A DNA stretch of 64,000 bases from Psychromonas sp. SA13A (lineage in GTDB: Bacteria > Pseudomonadota > Gammaproteobacteria > Enterobacterales > Psychromonadaceae), in contig NZ_WTKU01000005.1 in NCBI RefSeq assembly GCF_011378715.1, positions 124,001-188,000 on the forward strand. The letters are read 5' to 3'. Each line of letters starts with the position of its first letter. The first letter of the stretch is position 1. The notes beneath the pieces are model-generated. The model ran no database searches. It saw only the letters and a program-made list of their open reading frames with translations, and had not been told where the DNA came from. The translations under genes were made by a program, and so were the position numbers. Shown one piece after another: positions 39,061 to 50,600 of the stretch.

Positions 39061-39072
39061 TTTGCATGCAAA
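39061..39072. promoter_or_regulatory. Palindromic operator, probable OhrR site 2
   Basis: TTTGCATGCAAA, identical in its 12-base core to the site at 39012-39025 and 51 bases upstream of the ohrR start. Paired placement in the divergent promoter region suggests control of both genes. Confidence 0.7.
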
Positions 39073-39122
39073 TTAAAATAAAGAATAAGTATAAATATAA
39101 AAATACATACAAGGGTATTGTG

Positions 39123-39563
39123 ATGCCATTTGAACAATTAAAGCTAAAAAATCAGTTATGCCACCGTTTATACATGGCTTCCAACAGCATTGCTCGAGCC
39201 TACCGTTCGCCATTAGCTGAAATTAACTTAACTTACCCTCAATATGTTGTGATGATGGCACTATGGGAAAAAGATCAGATAACTATCGCAGAACTTATTG
39301 AAAAAACAGCAATTGATGGCAGTGCTTTGACGCAAATTTTAAAGAAAATGACAGATAAAAAGATACTTGCAGTGGTTAAAGATGAACAAGATAAACGTAA
39401 ACGTCACATCCAACTTACTAATGAAGGACAAGCATTAAAACTAAAAGCGGCACATATACCAAATGAAATTCGCTGTAAGTTTGATAGCATCGATGCAACT
39501 CAATCATTACAACTGATGCAAGCACTAGACTTAGTCGTTAATGATTTAAAAAATGACAATTAA
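39123..39563 (+). CDS. ohrR: MarR-family peroxide sensor OhrR
   Basis: OhrR represses ohr until organic hydroperoxides oxidise its sensing cysteine. The protein of about 146 residues has that cysteine in LKNQLCHRLYMASN near residue 14, and a winged helix with TIAELIEKTAIDGSALTQILKKMTDKKIL and DKRKRHIQLTNEG. The ATG at 39123 starts the conserved domain; the longer frame from 39051 runs through the operator. Gene order and the palindromes support an autoregulated divergent pair. Confidence 0.93.
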   Translation: MPFEQLKLKNQLCHRLYMASNSIARAYRSPLAEINLTYPQYVVMMALWEKDQITIAELIEKTAIDGSALTQILKKMTDKKILAVVKDEQDKRKRHIQLTNEGQALKLKAAHIPNEIRCKFDSIDATQSLQLMQALDLVVNDLKNDN

Positions 39564-39570
39564 CATAAAA

Positions 39571-39606
39571 AGCATCAATAGCATCAATAGCATCAATAGC
39601 ATCAAT
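39571..39606. repeat. Four tandem copies of a 9-bp unit
   Basis: AGCATCAAT occurs four times in a row just after ohrR. A separate 15-base direct duplication (AACTGTAATGCGTCT-like) follows near 39668-39698. No function is apparent. Confidence 0.8.
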
Positions 39607-39785
39607 AGCAATATTATAACGACTAAATAGGATGCGTTGCATTACTACTGTTTAGACTTTCAAGTTTATAACTGTAATGCGTCTAACTGTAATGCGTCAC
39701 TGATTTTTATGTAACCTAGAGCATATGTGATAATTGTATACATAAGTAATTGTGCATAAAAAGTGAAACATCACTCCGTTTATTG

Positions 39786-41579
39786 CTAACCAACACATCT
39801 TGTTTTATTTCTAGCCAACACATACTGTTCAAATTCGTCAGCGGGTAAAGGCTTGCTAAAATAAAATCCCTGTATCACATCGCAGCCTATCCCTTCAAGA
39901 AATGCGAGTTGCTCGCTGTTTTCTATCCCTTCAGCTACCACTGATAATTCGAGGCTATGCGCCATCGCAACGATCGCTCGCACAATGGCACAATCTTCAC
40001 GCTTGGTTGGCACGTCAATAATAAATGCTCGGTCTATTTTTAACTCATTTAATGGGAAGCGTTTTAAATAACTTAATGAAGAGTATCCTGTCCCAAAGTC
40101 ATCAATTGATAGCTTCGGCCCTTGCTTTCTGATCCCTTTCATTACATCAATAGCACGTTCTTCATCGCCCATCAACATACCTTCAGTAATTTCAATAGTA
40201 AGGTATTTCATGTCCATACCAGAAGATAATGCAGCCGCCATGGTTCGATCAATATGTTTTGCTATAAACTGTTGCGGCGAGACATTAACTGAAATTTTTA
40301 AATCCCCTAAACCTTGATCTTGCCATACTTTATTTTGGCGGCAGGCTTCATGAATGACCCACTCACCGATACCTGGAATGAGACCAGATTTTTCCGCAAT
40401 ATCAATAAAATGAAAGGGAGATAACAATCCTTTTTCAGGATGTTGCCAGCGAACTAGTGCCTCCATTCCCATCACCTGATTTGTTTTAGTATTGATTTTA
40501 GGCTGATAATGCACAACGAACTCTTGTAAATCGATTGCACGCCTAAGTTCAGACTCCATTTGTAAACGCTCTTTGGCTTTATTATTGATATCTTTTGAAT
40601 AAAACTGATAGTTATCTCGCCCCTTATGCTTAGCAAACTCTGTCGCCGCACTGGTATTTTTCATCAAGGAATCCGTCGTTTCTGCATCATCAGGGTAAAC
40701 AGCAATACCAATACTCGCCGTTACAAAGACATCATGACCATTTATAACAAAAACACCTTTCATTACCCCTAATAAGCGCTCTGCAATATAAGCTGAATCT
40801 TCAGCAGCTGCACCACCCGGTAACAAAATGCTAAATTCATCTCCGCTGAGTCGCGCAATATTCAGCCATAGATCATCTCTTCCAGTATGGCTAATAACAT
40901 CCGTGAATCTAACTGCACCCGATAACCTATCGGCAATCTGTTGCAGTAATAAGTCCCCTGACTTGGGGCCTAAAGTATCATTAATTTCTTTAAATCTATC
41001 CACACTTAAGTTCATTACTGCAACTGAATCTTTGTATCTAATGGCGTTCATCAACGCCCAATCTAAGCGGTCCATAAATCGAGCGCGATTAGGTAGCCCA
41101 GTTAAAGAATCATAAAAGGCTAATTGGTCTTGGTAAGCTTTTACCGTTAAGGTATTACGTAAGCGTAAAGCCAGTTCACTTGCGTCGATTGGTTTTGCTA
41201 GAAAATCTGTCGCACCAAGCTCAAGCGCTTTTAGTTTAGTAGCAGCATCAGATGCGGAAGTTAATACAATCACAGGGATACGTTTTAATAGTTCATGGGA
41301 GCGTACTTCTCTTAAAATTTCAAAACCATTCACTATCGGCATTTTAAGGTCGAGTAATAAAATATCCGGTGGATTTAGCTTCAACTTTTCCATCGCCAGT
41401 GTTGAGTCTTCAATATTAATGAAATTCTGATAACCTTCATCTTCTAGAAAGCTTTGTAATATTTCCATTAGAATAGGTTCATCATCTATCATCATAATCA
41501 CAGCATTTTTTAATTGTATGTGAAGATTATCAACGCAAGCACTTGGCTTATCGAATTTATCAATATTCAGATTATTCAC
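39786..41579 (-). CDS. Response regulator with GGDEF and EAL domains (c-di-GMP turnover)
   Basis: This is a 597-residue cytoplasmic protein. The receiver domain carries the phosphorylated Asp77 (DILLLDLKMP). The GGDEF domain has an altered signature, SGDEF at 245-249, so cyclase activity is uncertain. The EAL domain keeps the catalytic E373 (MEALVRWQHP), NVSPQQF, EITEGMLMG and DDFGTGYSSLSYL, so c-di-GMP phosphodiesterase activity is likely. The GTG start overlaps the last 8 bases of the hybrid kinase gene, with GGGGAA just ahead. The kinase and its HPt domains are therefore the probable phosphate source. It is the last gene of the giant-protein operon. Confidence 0.92.
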   Translation of the reverse strand: MNNLNIDKFDKPSACVDNLHIQLKNAVIMMIDDEPILMEILQSFLEDEGYQNFINIEDSTLAMEKLKLNPPDILLLDLKMPIVNGFEILREVRSHELLKRIPVIVLTSASDAATKLKALELGATDFLAKPIDASELALRLRNTLTVKAYQDQLAFYDSLTGLPNRARFMDRLDWALMNAIRYKDSVAVMNLSVDRFKEINDTLGPKSGDLLLQQIADRLSGAVRFTDVISHTGRDDLWLNIARLSGDEFSILLPGGAAAEDSAYIAERLLGVMKGVFVINGHDVFVTASIGIAVYPDDAETTDSLMKNTSAATEFAKHKGRDNYQFYSKDINNKAKERLQMESELRRAIDLQEFVVHYQPKINTKTNQVMGMEALVRWQHPEKGLLSPFHFIDIAEKSGLIPGIGEWVIHEACRQNKVWQDQGLGDLKISVNVSPQQFIAKHIDRTMAAALSSGMDMKYLTIEITEGMLMGDEERAIDVMKGIRKQGPKLSIDDFGTGYSSLSYLKRFPLNELKIDRAFIIDVPTKREDCAIVRAIVAMAHSLELSVVAEGIENSEQLAFLEGIGCDVIQGFYFSKPLPADEFEQYVLARNKTRCVG

Positions 41580-44571
41580 TCACTTCCCCTACGCTTTTTT
41601 TATCTTTTTCTGTAGAATACTCAACTATTTCAGGCATATTAGTTTTGTCAGAAACACTAGATAAATCGATATTGTTTGTCATCTGTTTAATTTTTTTGAG
41701 TAAATTTATGGCATTAACTGAATCTTTCTCATTTGCTGATGCTTCAAGTTTTATTGCAGGGTCAGTAAAATCGTGAAAACCAATTGTACCTGCCGACCCT
41801 TTAAGCCAGTGTGCTAAATCGGCTAACTCTACAAAATCACCTTGCTCTAATGCAGTATTCATTACTCTAATTTTCTCATCTAATCTCAACACAAATTTCT
41901 CAACCATTGGTCTTAATTTAGGTGTGCTCATCAATAAACTTGATCTGATTGGAACACTTGCAGATATCGTCTGTTCGGTAACAACATTGGCCTTACTCTC
42001 AGTAATTTCTTGCTCGATAGTGTCAATGTTATCATTCACCTCTAGACGTGAAATCAAATCACTAATTTCTGCAATTTGCGCTCTAACAGCAACTCGATCT
42101 TGTTGCATAGCATAGGCCTCTAATGCTTCTGCTGGTTCAGTGAAATCATGAAAACCAACGGATCCTGCAGATCCTTTCAACCAATGTGCTAAGTCAGCGA
42201 GTTGCTCATAATTAGCTGTAGCAGCTGCTTGTTCTATTAAGCTAAATTGTTCATCTAAACGAGTAATAAAACGTCCGATTAAGCTTCGGTACTTATTTTT
42301 TGCCCCTGGCAAAGATGAACGGATAGCAGCCTTGAGCGGAGTGTTTTCTGTCATTTTTTCGCTAACCGAGTCTTCAATCATCAATGCAGTGTTAGCTGCT
42401 TCTTGTTGTAGCGACGTTGTTGCAGTTGCAATCTTACCTCCCAACTCATTAGCCAAGTATTTAAGCAATTTATCAATATCAATGGGTTTCGTCATGTAGC
42501 CTGAATATCCCGCAGAGAGACACTCACTTTCAGCTCCTTTCATTGCATGTGCCGTTAAAGCGATAATAGGAATGCTAATACCTTTTTCACGCATCAAACG
42601 TACCGCAGTATAACCATCCATAATCGGCATCTGTACATCCATTAAAATAAGATCAAAGTTTCCAGCTGTAGCCATACTCACCGCTTGTTGACCATTAACA
42701 GCGGTTTCAATACTCAGCCCAGCCCCACTTAAGACGACCTCTAATAAATCTCTATTTTCATCGCCATCATCTACCACTAAAATATTCGCATCGGGGAAAA
42801 TCCATGTGACTTGTTGCTCTGCAGTATTAGATGTAATTTCTTGCATGACTTCGGTGGAGGAAAGCAACCTAGCTTGCGGAACGGCTTCAACTTCTATATT
42901 GACAATAAAACAACTACCTTTACCTTGCTCACTAGTAACCGTAATATCGCCTCCTAGCGCTTCAGCAAAACGTTTACTAATAGTAAGACCCAAACCAGTA
43001 CCACCAAAACGTCGTGTGATCGAACTATCTGCTTGTACAAATGGTTTAAAAACCGCTTCAGCTTGTTCCTGTGTCATGCCGATACCCGTATCTGAGACCT
43101 CAATAATCAGTCTCGACTTATGCTTTTCTGACTTATAACGTGTACTTAGTTTAACCACTCCACTTTCAGTAAATTTTATAGAGTTACCAACTAAATTAGT
43201 TAATATTTGTCTTATTTTACCCGCGTCTGTTAATACAAGTTCAGGCATACTATCGATGGCAACAAACTCAAGATTAATACCTTTTTCCTGGGCTTTCCCC
43301 CCCATCACTTTAACCACTTCTTGAACTATTTGATGTGCAGGGCAAGGTAAGGTTTCAATTTCAATTTTTCCAGCTTCAACCTTTGATAAATCCAGTATAT
43401 CGTTAATTAAGCCAAGTAGATGTTTACCGCTGGAGGCGATCGTGCCTAAATAACGCTTACTTTCTACAGGATCGTTACTATGGCCGCGCATTAGCACCTC
43501 TGTAAATCCAAGAATGGCATTCATTGGCGTACGTATTTCGTGACTCATATTGGATAAAAAATCACTTTTTGCACGGTTTGCCATTTCAGCTTCTTCTTTA
43601 GAGCGACGTAATTCTATCTCTTTCTCTTCTAACTTAGTAATATCATCAAAACTGACCATCATACCAGCTACTTTACCGTTTTGACCTAATACAGGTGAAC
43701 AATTAACCATGAAGGTATAACGAATATTATCATCTAGCTCTAAATACAACATATGATTCATTTGCAGTGAACTGGATGCAAGGGCAATTTCCCATGGGTA
43801 TTTTGGCTCAGGGTTTGGAGAAACGCTTTCATTCTCGTTACGAGCCATGACTTGCTCCCAGCTAAACTTTGCAATACTACGTCCCATTAAATCTTCTGGT
43901 TTTTCACCGACTAAGACAGAGAAGGCCTCATTCGCTAACACTATATTTTGCTTAACATCTAAGACTAATAACCCCTCAGCCATAGTATCCAATGCTGAAC
44001 GGACCCGCCCAGGAATGGCTTGAGAGGGGTCCAACTGTTTAAGCATTTTTCCTAAGTAAAACTTGAAAAAAATGAAACTGAAGAAAGAAACAAACATAAT
44101 AAACTGCGCTAAAGGTTCGAAAAAGAAAGCAAACAAACCAGGATGTTTTAAAGGTTCAAATCGAAGTTCGATATTACCCCATTGTGTATTGCCTTCCCAA
44201 ATTGGCACCACCAACTGCGATTCTGTAGAAGTTCCTTTTTCCATCGCTTTCCATTGTAATTCGTGATCACCAATAATAGCAGCAGCCTTACCTTTTAAAG
44301 GCTTAACTGCAGCGGAAAGTATTTGCTCATTGCGAGAAACAAGAATATTAAGGTTAGCTTCCATTCGACGTATATCACGGCGTGTAATAAAGACAGAGCT
44401 ATTAACAGCCACAATTTCAGCAATGGCTGCTCTACCAGCTAATATCGCGCCATATCTGTCCGGAAATAACCCTAGAAAAGAAGCAGCGATACTTACGCAA
44501 ACTACTATGCTCACTAATCCTAATGCGATTCGTGTTTTTGCACTTTGTCCTTTAAATATTTTGCTTATCAA
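41572..44571 (-). CDS. Hybrid histidine kinase with two C-terminal HPt domains
   Basis: This is a 999-residue inner-membrane sensor kinase. Helices near residues 15-35 and 148-168 enclose a small periplasmic domain. Next come a PAS domain (about 190-310), the dimerisation domain with phosphorylated His344 (NMSHEIRTP), and the ATPase domain with NLVGNSIKFTE, DTGIGM and GGTGLGLTIS. A receiver with Asp645 (LILMDVQMP) follows, then two HPt domains with His796 and His921, each within LADLAHWLKGSAG. The two HPt modules are alike enough to be a duplication. The TTG start has AAGGA seven bases ahead. It lies 85 bases after the giant-protein gene and overlaps the REC-GGDEF-EAL gene, which it probably phosphorylates. 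Confidence 0.9.
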   Translation of the reverse strand: MISKIFKGQSAKTRIALGLVSIVVCVSIAASFLGLFPDRYGAILAGRAAIAEIVAVNSSVFITRRDIRRMEANLNILVSRNEQILSAAVKPLKGKAAAIIGDHELQWKAMEKGTSTESQLVVPIWEGNTQWGNIELRFEPLKHPGLFAFFFEPLAQFIMFVSFFSFIFFKFYLGKMLKQLDPSQAIPGRVRSALDTMAEGLLVLDVKQNIVLANEAFSVLVGEKPEDLMGRSIAKFSWEQVMARNENESVSPNPEPKYPWEIALASSSLQMNHMLYLELDDNIRYTFMVNCSPVLGQNGKVAGMMVSFDDITKLEEKEIELRRSKEEAEMANRAKSDFLSNMSHEIRTPMNAILGFTEVLMRGHSNDPVESKRYLGTIASSGKHLLGLINDILDLSKVEAGKIEIETLPCPAHQIVQEVVKVMGGKAQEKGINLEFVAIDSMPELVLTDAGKIRQILTNLVGNSIKFTESGVVKLSTRYKSEKHKSRLIIEVSDTGIGMTQEQAEAVFKPFVQADSSITRRFGGTGLGLTISKRFAEALGGDITVTSEQGKGSCFIVNIEVEAVPQARLLSSTEVMQEITSNTAEQQVTWIFPDANILVVDDGDENRDLLEVVLSGAGLSIETAVNGQQAVSMATAGNFDLILMDVQMPIMDGYTAVRLMREKGISIPIIALTAHAMKGAESECLSAGYSGYMTKPIDIDKLLKYLANELGGKIATATTSLQQEAANTALMIEDSVSEKMTENTPLKAAIRSSLPGAKNKYRSLIGRFITRLDEQFSLIEQAAATANYEQLADLAHWLKGSAGSVGFHDFTEPAEALEAYAMQQDRVAVRAQIAEISDLISRLEVNDNIDTIEQEITESKANVVTEQTISASVPIRSSLLMSTPKLRPMVEKFVLRLDEKIRVMNTALEQGDFVELADLAHWLKGSAGTIGFHDFTDPAIKLEASANEKDSVNAINLLKKIKQMTNNIDLSSVSDKTNMPEIVEYSTEKDKKSVGEVSE

Positions 44572-44656
44572 CCTGAATTCCTTTCATTCTTTTATTTACG
44601 ATAATAAAGTCTGTTTTGATATTTTTTAGGTATCTTATTGTGAAGTAATAGCATTA

Positions 44657-47600
44657 CTATTTATTTTCTTCACTCGCATCGCTGCCATCGGAAACAATCG
44701 ATTCTAAAGACTCCCCTTCTTCGCCTAACACGCCTCTGGCTTGATTTAGTACCGGAAGCGGGTCTACAAAGCGCCATACGGGTAAGGTTCCCATAACACT
44801 CCCTAGCAACACGCCACTCCGGGCTAACCAAGCGACATACCCCGCCGAAACACCTGCTGAAACAGCTAAAGTACTGCCAACGGTTGTTTTATTAAAAATA
44901 ATATCTTGATCGAGCTCTTGGCGCATCTCATTCAATCCGCTAATAAAGTTGTTCGTCTGTATTAACAACAGGGGATCATCTTTCATTAAAAAGTTATCGA
45001 TATCATTTTGAAGTTGAGATTGTTGTTCCTCAATCGTATTGTTTTGCAATGTTTTCAATACAGTGGTGGCATTAACATTATTGTTGCTAACCTGCTGTTC
45101 ACCATCACTATTAAAAGAAGTAACAGCAGTGTTGATGATTTGCAGTTGATCCTGAAATGCATCTTGTTCAAAGTTATTAATTTGTTCAGGCTCTCCACCT
45201 CCTAAACTTTCTTCAGCGCTTTCTTCTATCTCTTCTTGTAGAGCTTCTTCAACTTCCTCTTCTAACATTGTTTCAAGATCTAAAACTTCTTGTTCTAGCT
45301 CAACACTGTCAAGTGGAATAAAAATAGGGGTATCAACTACACTCACTCTTTCTTCAATAATTTCTGTAACTTCAGTCGTTTCTGTCATTTCAATATCTAC
45401 ACTAGATACTTTTTGCGGCTGGCTACTAATACTCTCGAGCGTTCCTTGACTATCAATATAGCTCACTATGACGGATATGTTAGTCCCTATATCAGTTGGT
45501 TGAAGCACATAACTTGAAGTCGTCGCGGCAGTTATTTCATTACCATTTTTTAGCCACTGAAAAGTAAACTCCCCAAGGCCATCGTCATCGGAAATTAATG
45601 AAGTATCTACGACCAATATTTCACCATCACTTAGAGTACCAGTTACTACAACTTTACCTAGTGCAGGGTCATTAACATTAGTGACCAACAAATTAAAACT
45701 ATCAGTAGCCTTTAAACTACCATTACCATCATCGGCTGTAACTTCGATGGTTAAGCTACCCACATCCGCATTCAAAGGTGTACCAGTAAAGGTTCGCGTA
45801 GCGTTATCAAAACTTAACCAAACCGGTAATGCTGAACCATTAGTTAACTGCGCGCTGAAAGTTAAACTATCGCCGCTATCCACATCTTCAAAAGTATCTG
45901 CAGCAAAAGTGAAGTTGAAAACGGCATCTTCCATCGCTGATTGATCTGCGATGGCGTTGTTTAAAGTGGGATCGTTATTGCTGTTAGCAATCACAAGTTC
46001 AAAGCTATCGACGGCATTCAAGTCACCATTACCATCATCGGCTGCAACTTCGATGGTTAAGCTACCCACATCCGCATTCAAAGGTGTACCAGTAAAGGTT
46101 CGCGTAGCGGCATCAAAACTTAACCAAGCGGGTAATGCTGAACCATTAGTTAACTGCGCGCTGTAAGTTAAACTATCGCCGCTATCCACATCTTCAAAAG
46201 TATCTGCAGCAAAAGTGAAGTTGAAAACGGCATCTTCCATCGCTGATTGATCTGCGATGGCGTTGTTTAAAGTGGGATCGTCATTACTGTTAGCAATCAC
46301 AAGTTCAAAGCTATCGACGGCATTCAAGCCACCATTGCCATCATCAACTATAACTTCAACGGTTAAGCTACCCACATCCGCATTCAAAGGTGTACCAGTA
46401 AAGGTTCGAGTAGCGTTATCAAAACTTAACCAAACCGGTAATGCTGAACCATTAGTTAACTGCACGCTGTAAGTTAAACTATCGCCGCTATCCACATCTT
46501 CAAAAGTATCTGCAGCAAAAGTGAAGTTGAAAACGGCATCTTCCATCGCTGATTGATCTGCGATGGCATTGTTTAAAATGGGATCGTAATTACTGTTAGC
46601 AATCACAAGTTCAAAGCTATCGACGGCATTCAAGTCACCATTACCATCATCGGCTGTAACTTCAATGGTTAAGCTACCCACATCCGCATTCAAAGGTGTA
46701 CCACTAAACGTTCGCGTAGCGGCATCAAAACTTAACCAAGCGGGTAATGTTGAACCATTAGTTAACTGCGCGCTGTAAGTTAAACTCTCGCCGCTATCCA
46801 CATCTTCAAAAGTATCTGCAGCAAAAGTGAAGTTGAAAACGGCATCTTCCATCGCTGATTGATCTGCGATGGCGTTGTTTAAAGTGGGATCATCATTAGT
46901 GTTCGTGATCACCAGCTCAAAACTGTCTGTTGCAGGAATACCACCTTGACCATCATTGGCGGTGACTTCAATGTTGATCGTTCCCACATCACTATTCAGC
47001 GGTGTGCCAGTAAATGTGCGAGTATTTGTATCAAAACTTAACCAAGTTGGTAACGGTATGTTTCCAACTAGCTGTGCGCTATAGGTCAAGCTATCACCAC
47101 TATCGACATCGCCAAAGGTATTAGCAGCCAAGGTGAAGTTGAATACGCTATCTTCCGTCGCTGATTGGTCTGCAGTCGCACTGTCTAAAGTCGGATCATC
47201 ATTAGTGTTCGTGATCACCAGCTCAAAACTGTCTGTTGCAGGAATACCACCTTGACCATCATCGGCGGTGACTTCAATGTTGATCGTTCCCACATCACTA
47301 TTTAGCGGTGTGCCAGCAAATGTCCGAGTATTTGTATCAAAGCTTAACCACGAAGGTAATGCTGAGCCATTGGTCAACTGTGCGCTATAGGTAAAGCTAT
47401 CACCACTATCGACATCGCCAAAGGTATTAGCAGCCAAGGTGAAGTTGAATACGCTATCTTCCGTCGCTGATTGGTCTGTAATCGTATTGTTTAAAGTCGG
47501 ATCATCATTAGTGTTCGTGATCACCAGTTGAAAACTGTCTGTTGCAGGGAGACCACCTTGGCCATCATCGGCGATAACTTCAATGTTGATCGTTCCCACA

Positions 47601-50600
47601 TCACTATTCAGCGGTATGCCAGTAAATGTGCGAGTACTCGCATCAAAACTTAACCAAGTTGGTAACGGTATGTTTCCAACTAGCTGTGCGCTATAGGTTA
47701 AGCTTGCCCCATTATCAACATCATTAAAACTGTTTTCATTGAAGGTAAAATTAAACGTAGTGTCTTCAATCGCGACTTGGTCTAGTAAAAGGTTATCCAA
47801 CGTTGGATCGTCATTGACCGCGTTAACAAGTAAGTGGATTACTCCATCACTAGGCCCAGCTCCTAAAGCGTCTTCAATCTGTGTTGTGATATTGACATCA
47901 CGGTCGTTATTTACTGTTGGAAGGAATTCAACATTTGCCAATGCGGCATTAACATCCGTCACTGAACCATTTATCGTCCATATGCCAGATGCACTGCTAT
48001 AGGAGCTAGAAGCACTTCCAAATACCCCCGTGCTCAATGAGCCTGATGTAGTGTCTGATAAAACCAGTGTTGCGGTGATAGTTTCTGCATTATCAACATC
48101 GGTTACAACAATATTGTCAAAAGAAACAATGCTATCTCCCTCAATATAATTTTTAACTTGGGTTTGATTAGTTGCGCTAGGCACATCATTCATATTAATT
48201 ATTTCAGACGTTTCTGCACTTGTTAATATTTCAGTTGTCCCCTGTGCATCCTTAAAACTGACCACAACACTTATTTTACTTCCAACATCGGCACCTGATA
48301 ACGTATACGTTTCATTCGTTTCAGCACTGATATTTAAACCATCTCTTAACCATTGATAGCTAAAGACACCCAACCCATCTTGATCGCTAATAGTGCTAGT
48401 ATCGGCGGACAATACATCACCTTCCAAAGTTGCACCGATGATCATCACATTACCTACAGGAGTGTCATTGACATTACTTGTCGTCAAAATAAAACTATCG
48501 CTAGCAACCACTCCACCTTGGCCGTCATCGGCACTCACTGTGATATTGATACTACCTACATCATCATTAAGTGGCGTACCGCTGAAGGTGCGGGTCGCAC
48601 TATCGAAATCTAACCAATCAGGTAATGCACCACCACCAACTAACTGTGCTGAATAAATTAATGATGCTCCGCTATCCAAATCATTAAATGTATTCGCGGC
48701 AAAGGTAAAATTAAAAGCACTTTTTTCAGTACTAACCTGGTCAGCAATAAAGTGCGCAAGTGTTGGGTCATCATTAACAGCAGTGACTTGCAAGGAAATG
48801 ACCCCATCAACAGGGCCGGCACCTGATGCATCTTCAATATGAGTGGTGATATAAGTATCAATATCATAATCACTCGAGGGTACAAAAGCTGTCGCAGCTA
48901 ATGCGACATTAACATCATCTACAGTACCTGTTACCGTCCAAACTCCAGTTACCGAATGATAAGAGCTCGTTACTGTTGCAAAGGTTCCGGAGGTCAGTTC
49001 ACCAGCAGAAGGATCTGCCAATGTCAGACTGGCAGTAATAATATCGCCAGAGTCGACGTCACTCACAACGATATCGTTTAAAGCCACATTAATGTCGCCT
49101 TCTGTATAATTTTGTACTTGGTTCATTTCTGTTGCATTAGCAGCGTCATTAATATTAACGACGGCAGTGGTCGCAACACTTACGACACTTTCTGTAGTGC
49201 CAACTGGCAACCCATTATCTAAGTAGCTAATCACCACAGTGATGGCTTTATCGACGTCATTATTTCCGAGCGTATAGCTCGCACTATTTGCACCTGAAAT
49301 ATTAATGCCATTGCGTTGCCATTGATAACTAAAAGTACCCAATCCATCGGGATCGTTTAATGCAGAGGTATCTGCGTTAAGGGTTTCTCCTTGCTTCGGT
49401 GTACCATTTATAAACACACTACCCGTAGGTATATAATTACTACCTGTCACAGTGGCTGTCGTCTCACTAGCAACAACTTCAGAGGTACCATGCAAATCGG
49501 TATAACTTGCCACTACTTTAAGAGTTTGGTTATCGTCACTAACGGTAATGGTGTAGGTATTTTCTGTTGCACCGACTATATCAATACCATTCCGTTGCCA
49601 TTGATAGTTAATGACACCTAAGCCATCTTGGTCAAGCAAATCATTATTAACAGTAAGTATATTACCGACGGTCGTAGTACCTGTTATCGAAATAGTGCCT
49701 GTTGGTAGGTCATTAATATTCGTAACAGCAATCGTTTGTTCACTAGTAATGGTTTCTAATGTCCCTTGAGCATCGGTATAATTCACTTGATATGAAATAA
49801 CCGAACCAACATCGGCATCGTCAAGCATATAAGAGCTTGTTGTCGCACCACTGATAGCAACACCATCTCGCAACCATTGATAATTAAACGAGCCCAATCC
49901 ATCATCGTCAGCTAGAGTAGAGGTATTTGCAGTTAAAATTTGGTTTTCTATCACTGAACCGGTGATCGTGGCAGTACCATTTGGTAAGTCATTACTGTTA
50001 GAAATAATGAGATTAAAACTATCTGTTGCTGCGATTCCACCATTGTTATCATTGGCAATCACTTCAATCGAAAGCGTTCCTATATCATCATTTGTAGGCG
50101 TTCCACTAAAAGTTCGTGTATTTGAATCGAAATTTAACCAAGCCGGAATTAAAGCGCCACCAACTAGTTGCGTGGAGTAACTAATATTATCGCCACTATC
50201 AATATCACTAAAAGTATTTGCTGCAAAAGTGAAAGTGAATAGCGAATCTTCAGTCGCAGTTTGATCATTAATGTCATGCTCAAGAGTGGGATCATCATTA
50301 CTATTTGCTATAACAAGTTCAAAACTATCTGATGCAGGTATACCACCATTGCCATCATCTGCAATCACTTCAATGGAAATAGTTCCTACATCTTGATTGA
50401 GGGGTATACCACTAAAAGTACCAGTGATCGCATTAAAGTTCAGCCAACTTGGTAATGTGCCCCCACCTAGTAATTGAGCGCTATAGGTAATAGTATCGGC
50501 GTTATCAATGTCCTTAAAACTGTGTTCAGGCAAGATGAAATTAAACAAAGTATCTTCACTAGCCGATTGATCAGGAATGCTACTCTCTAAGGTTGGGTCA

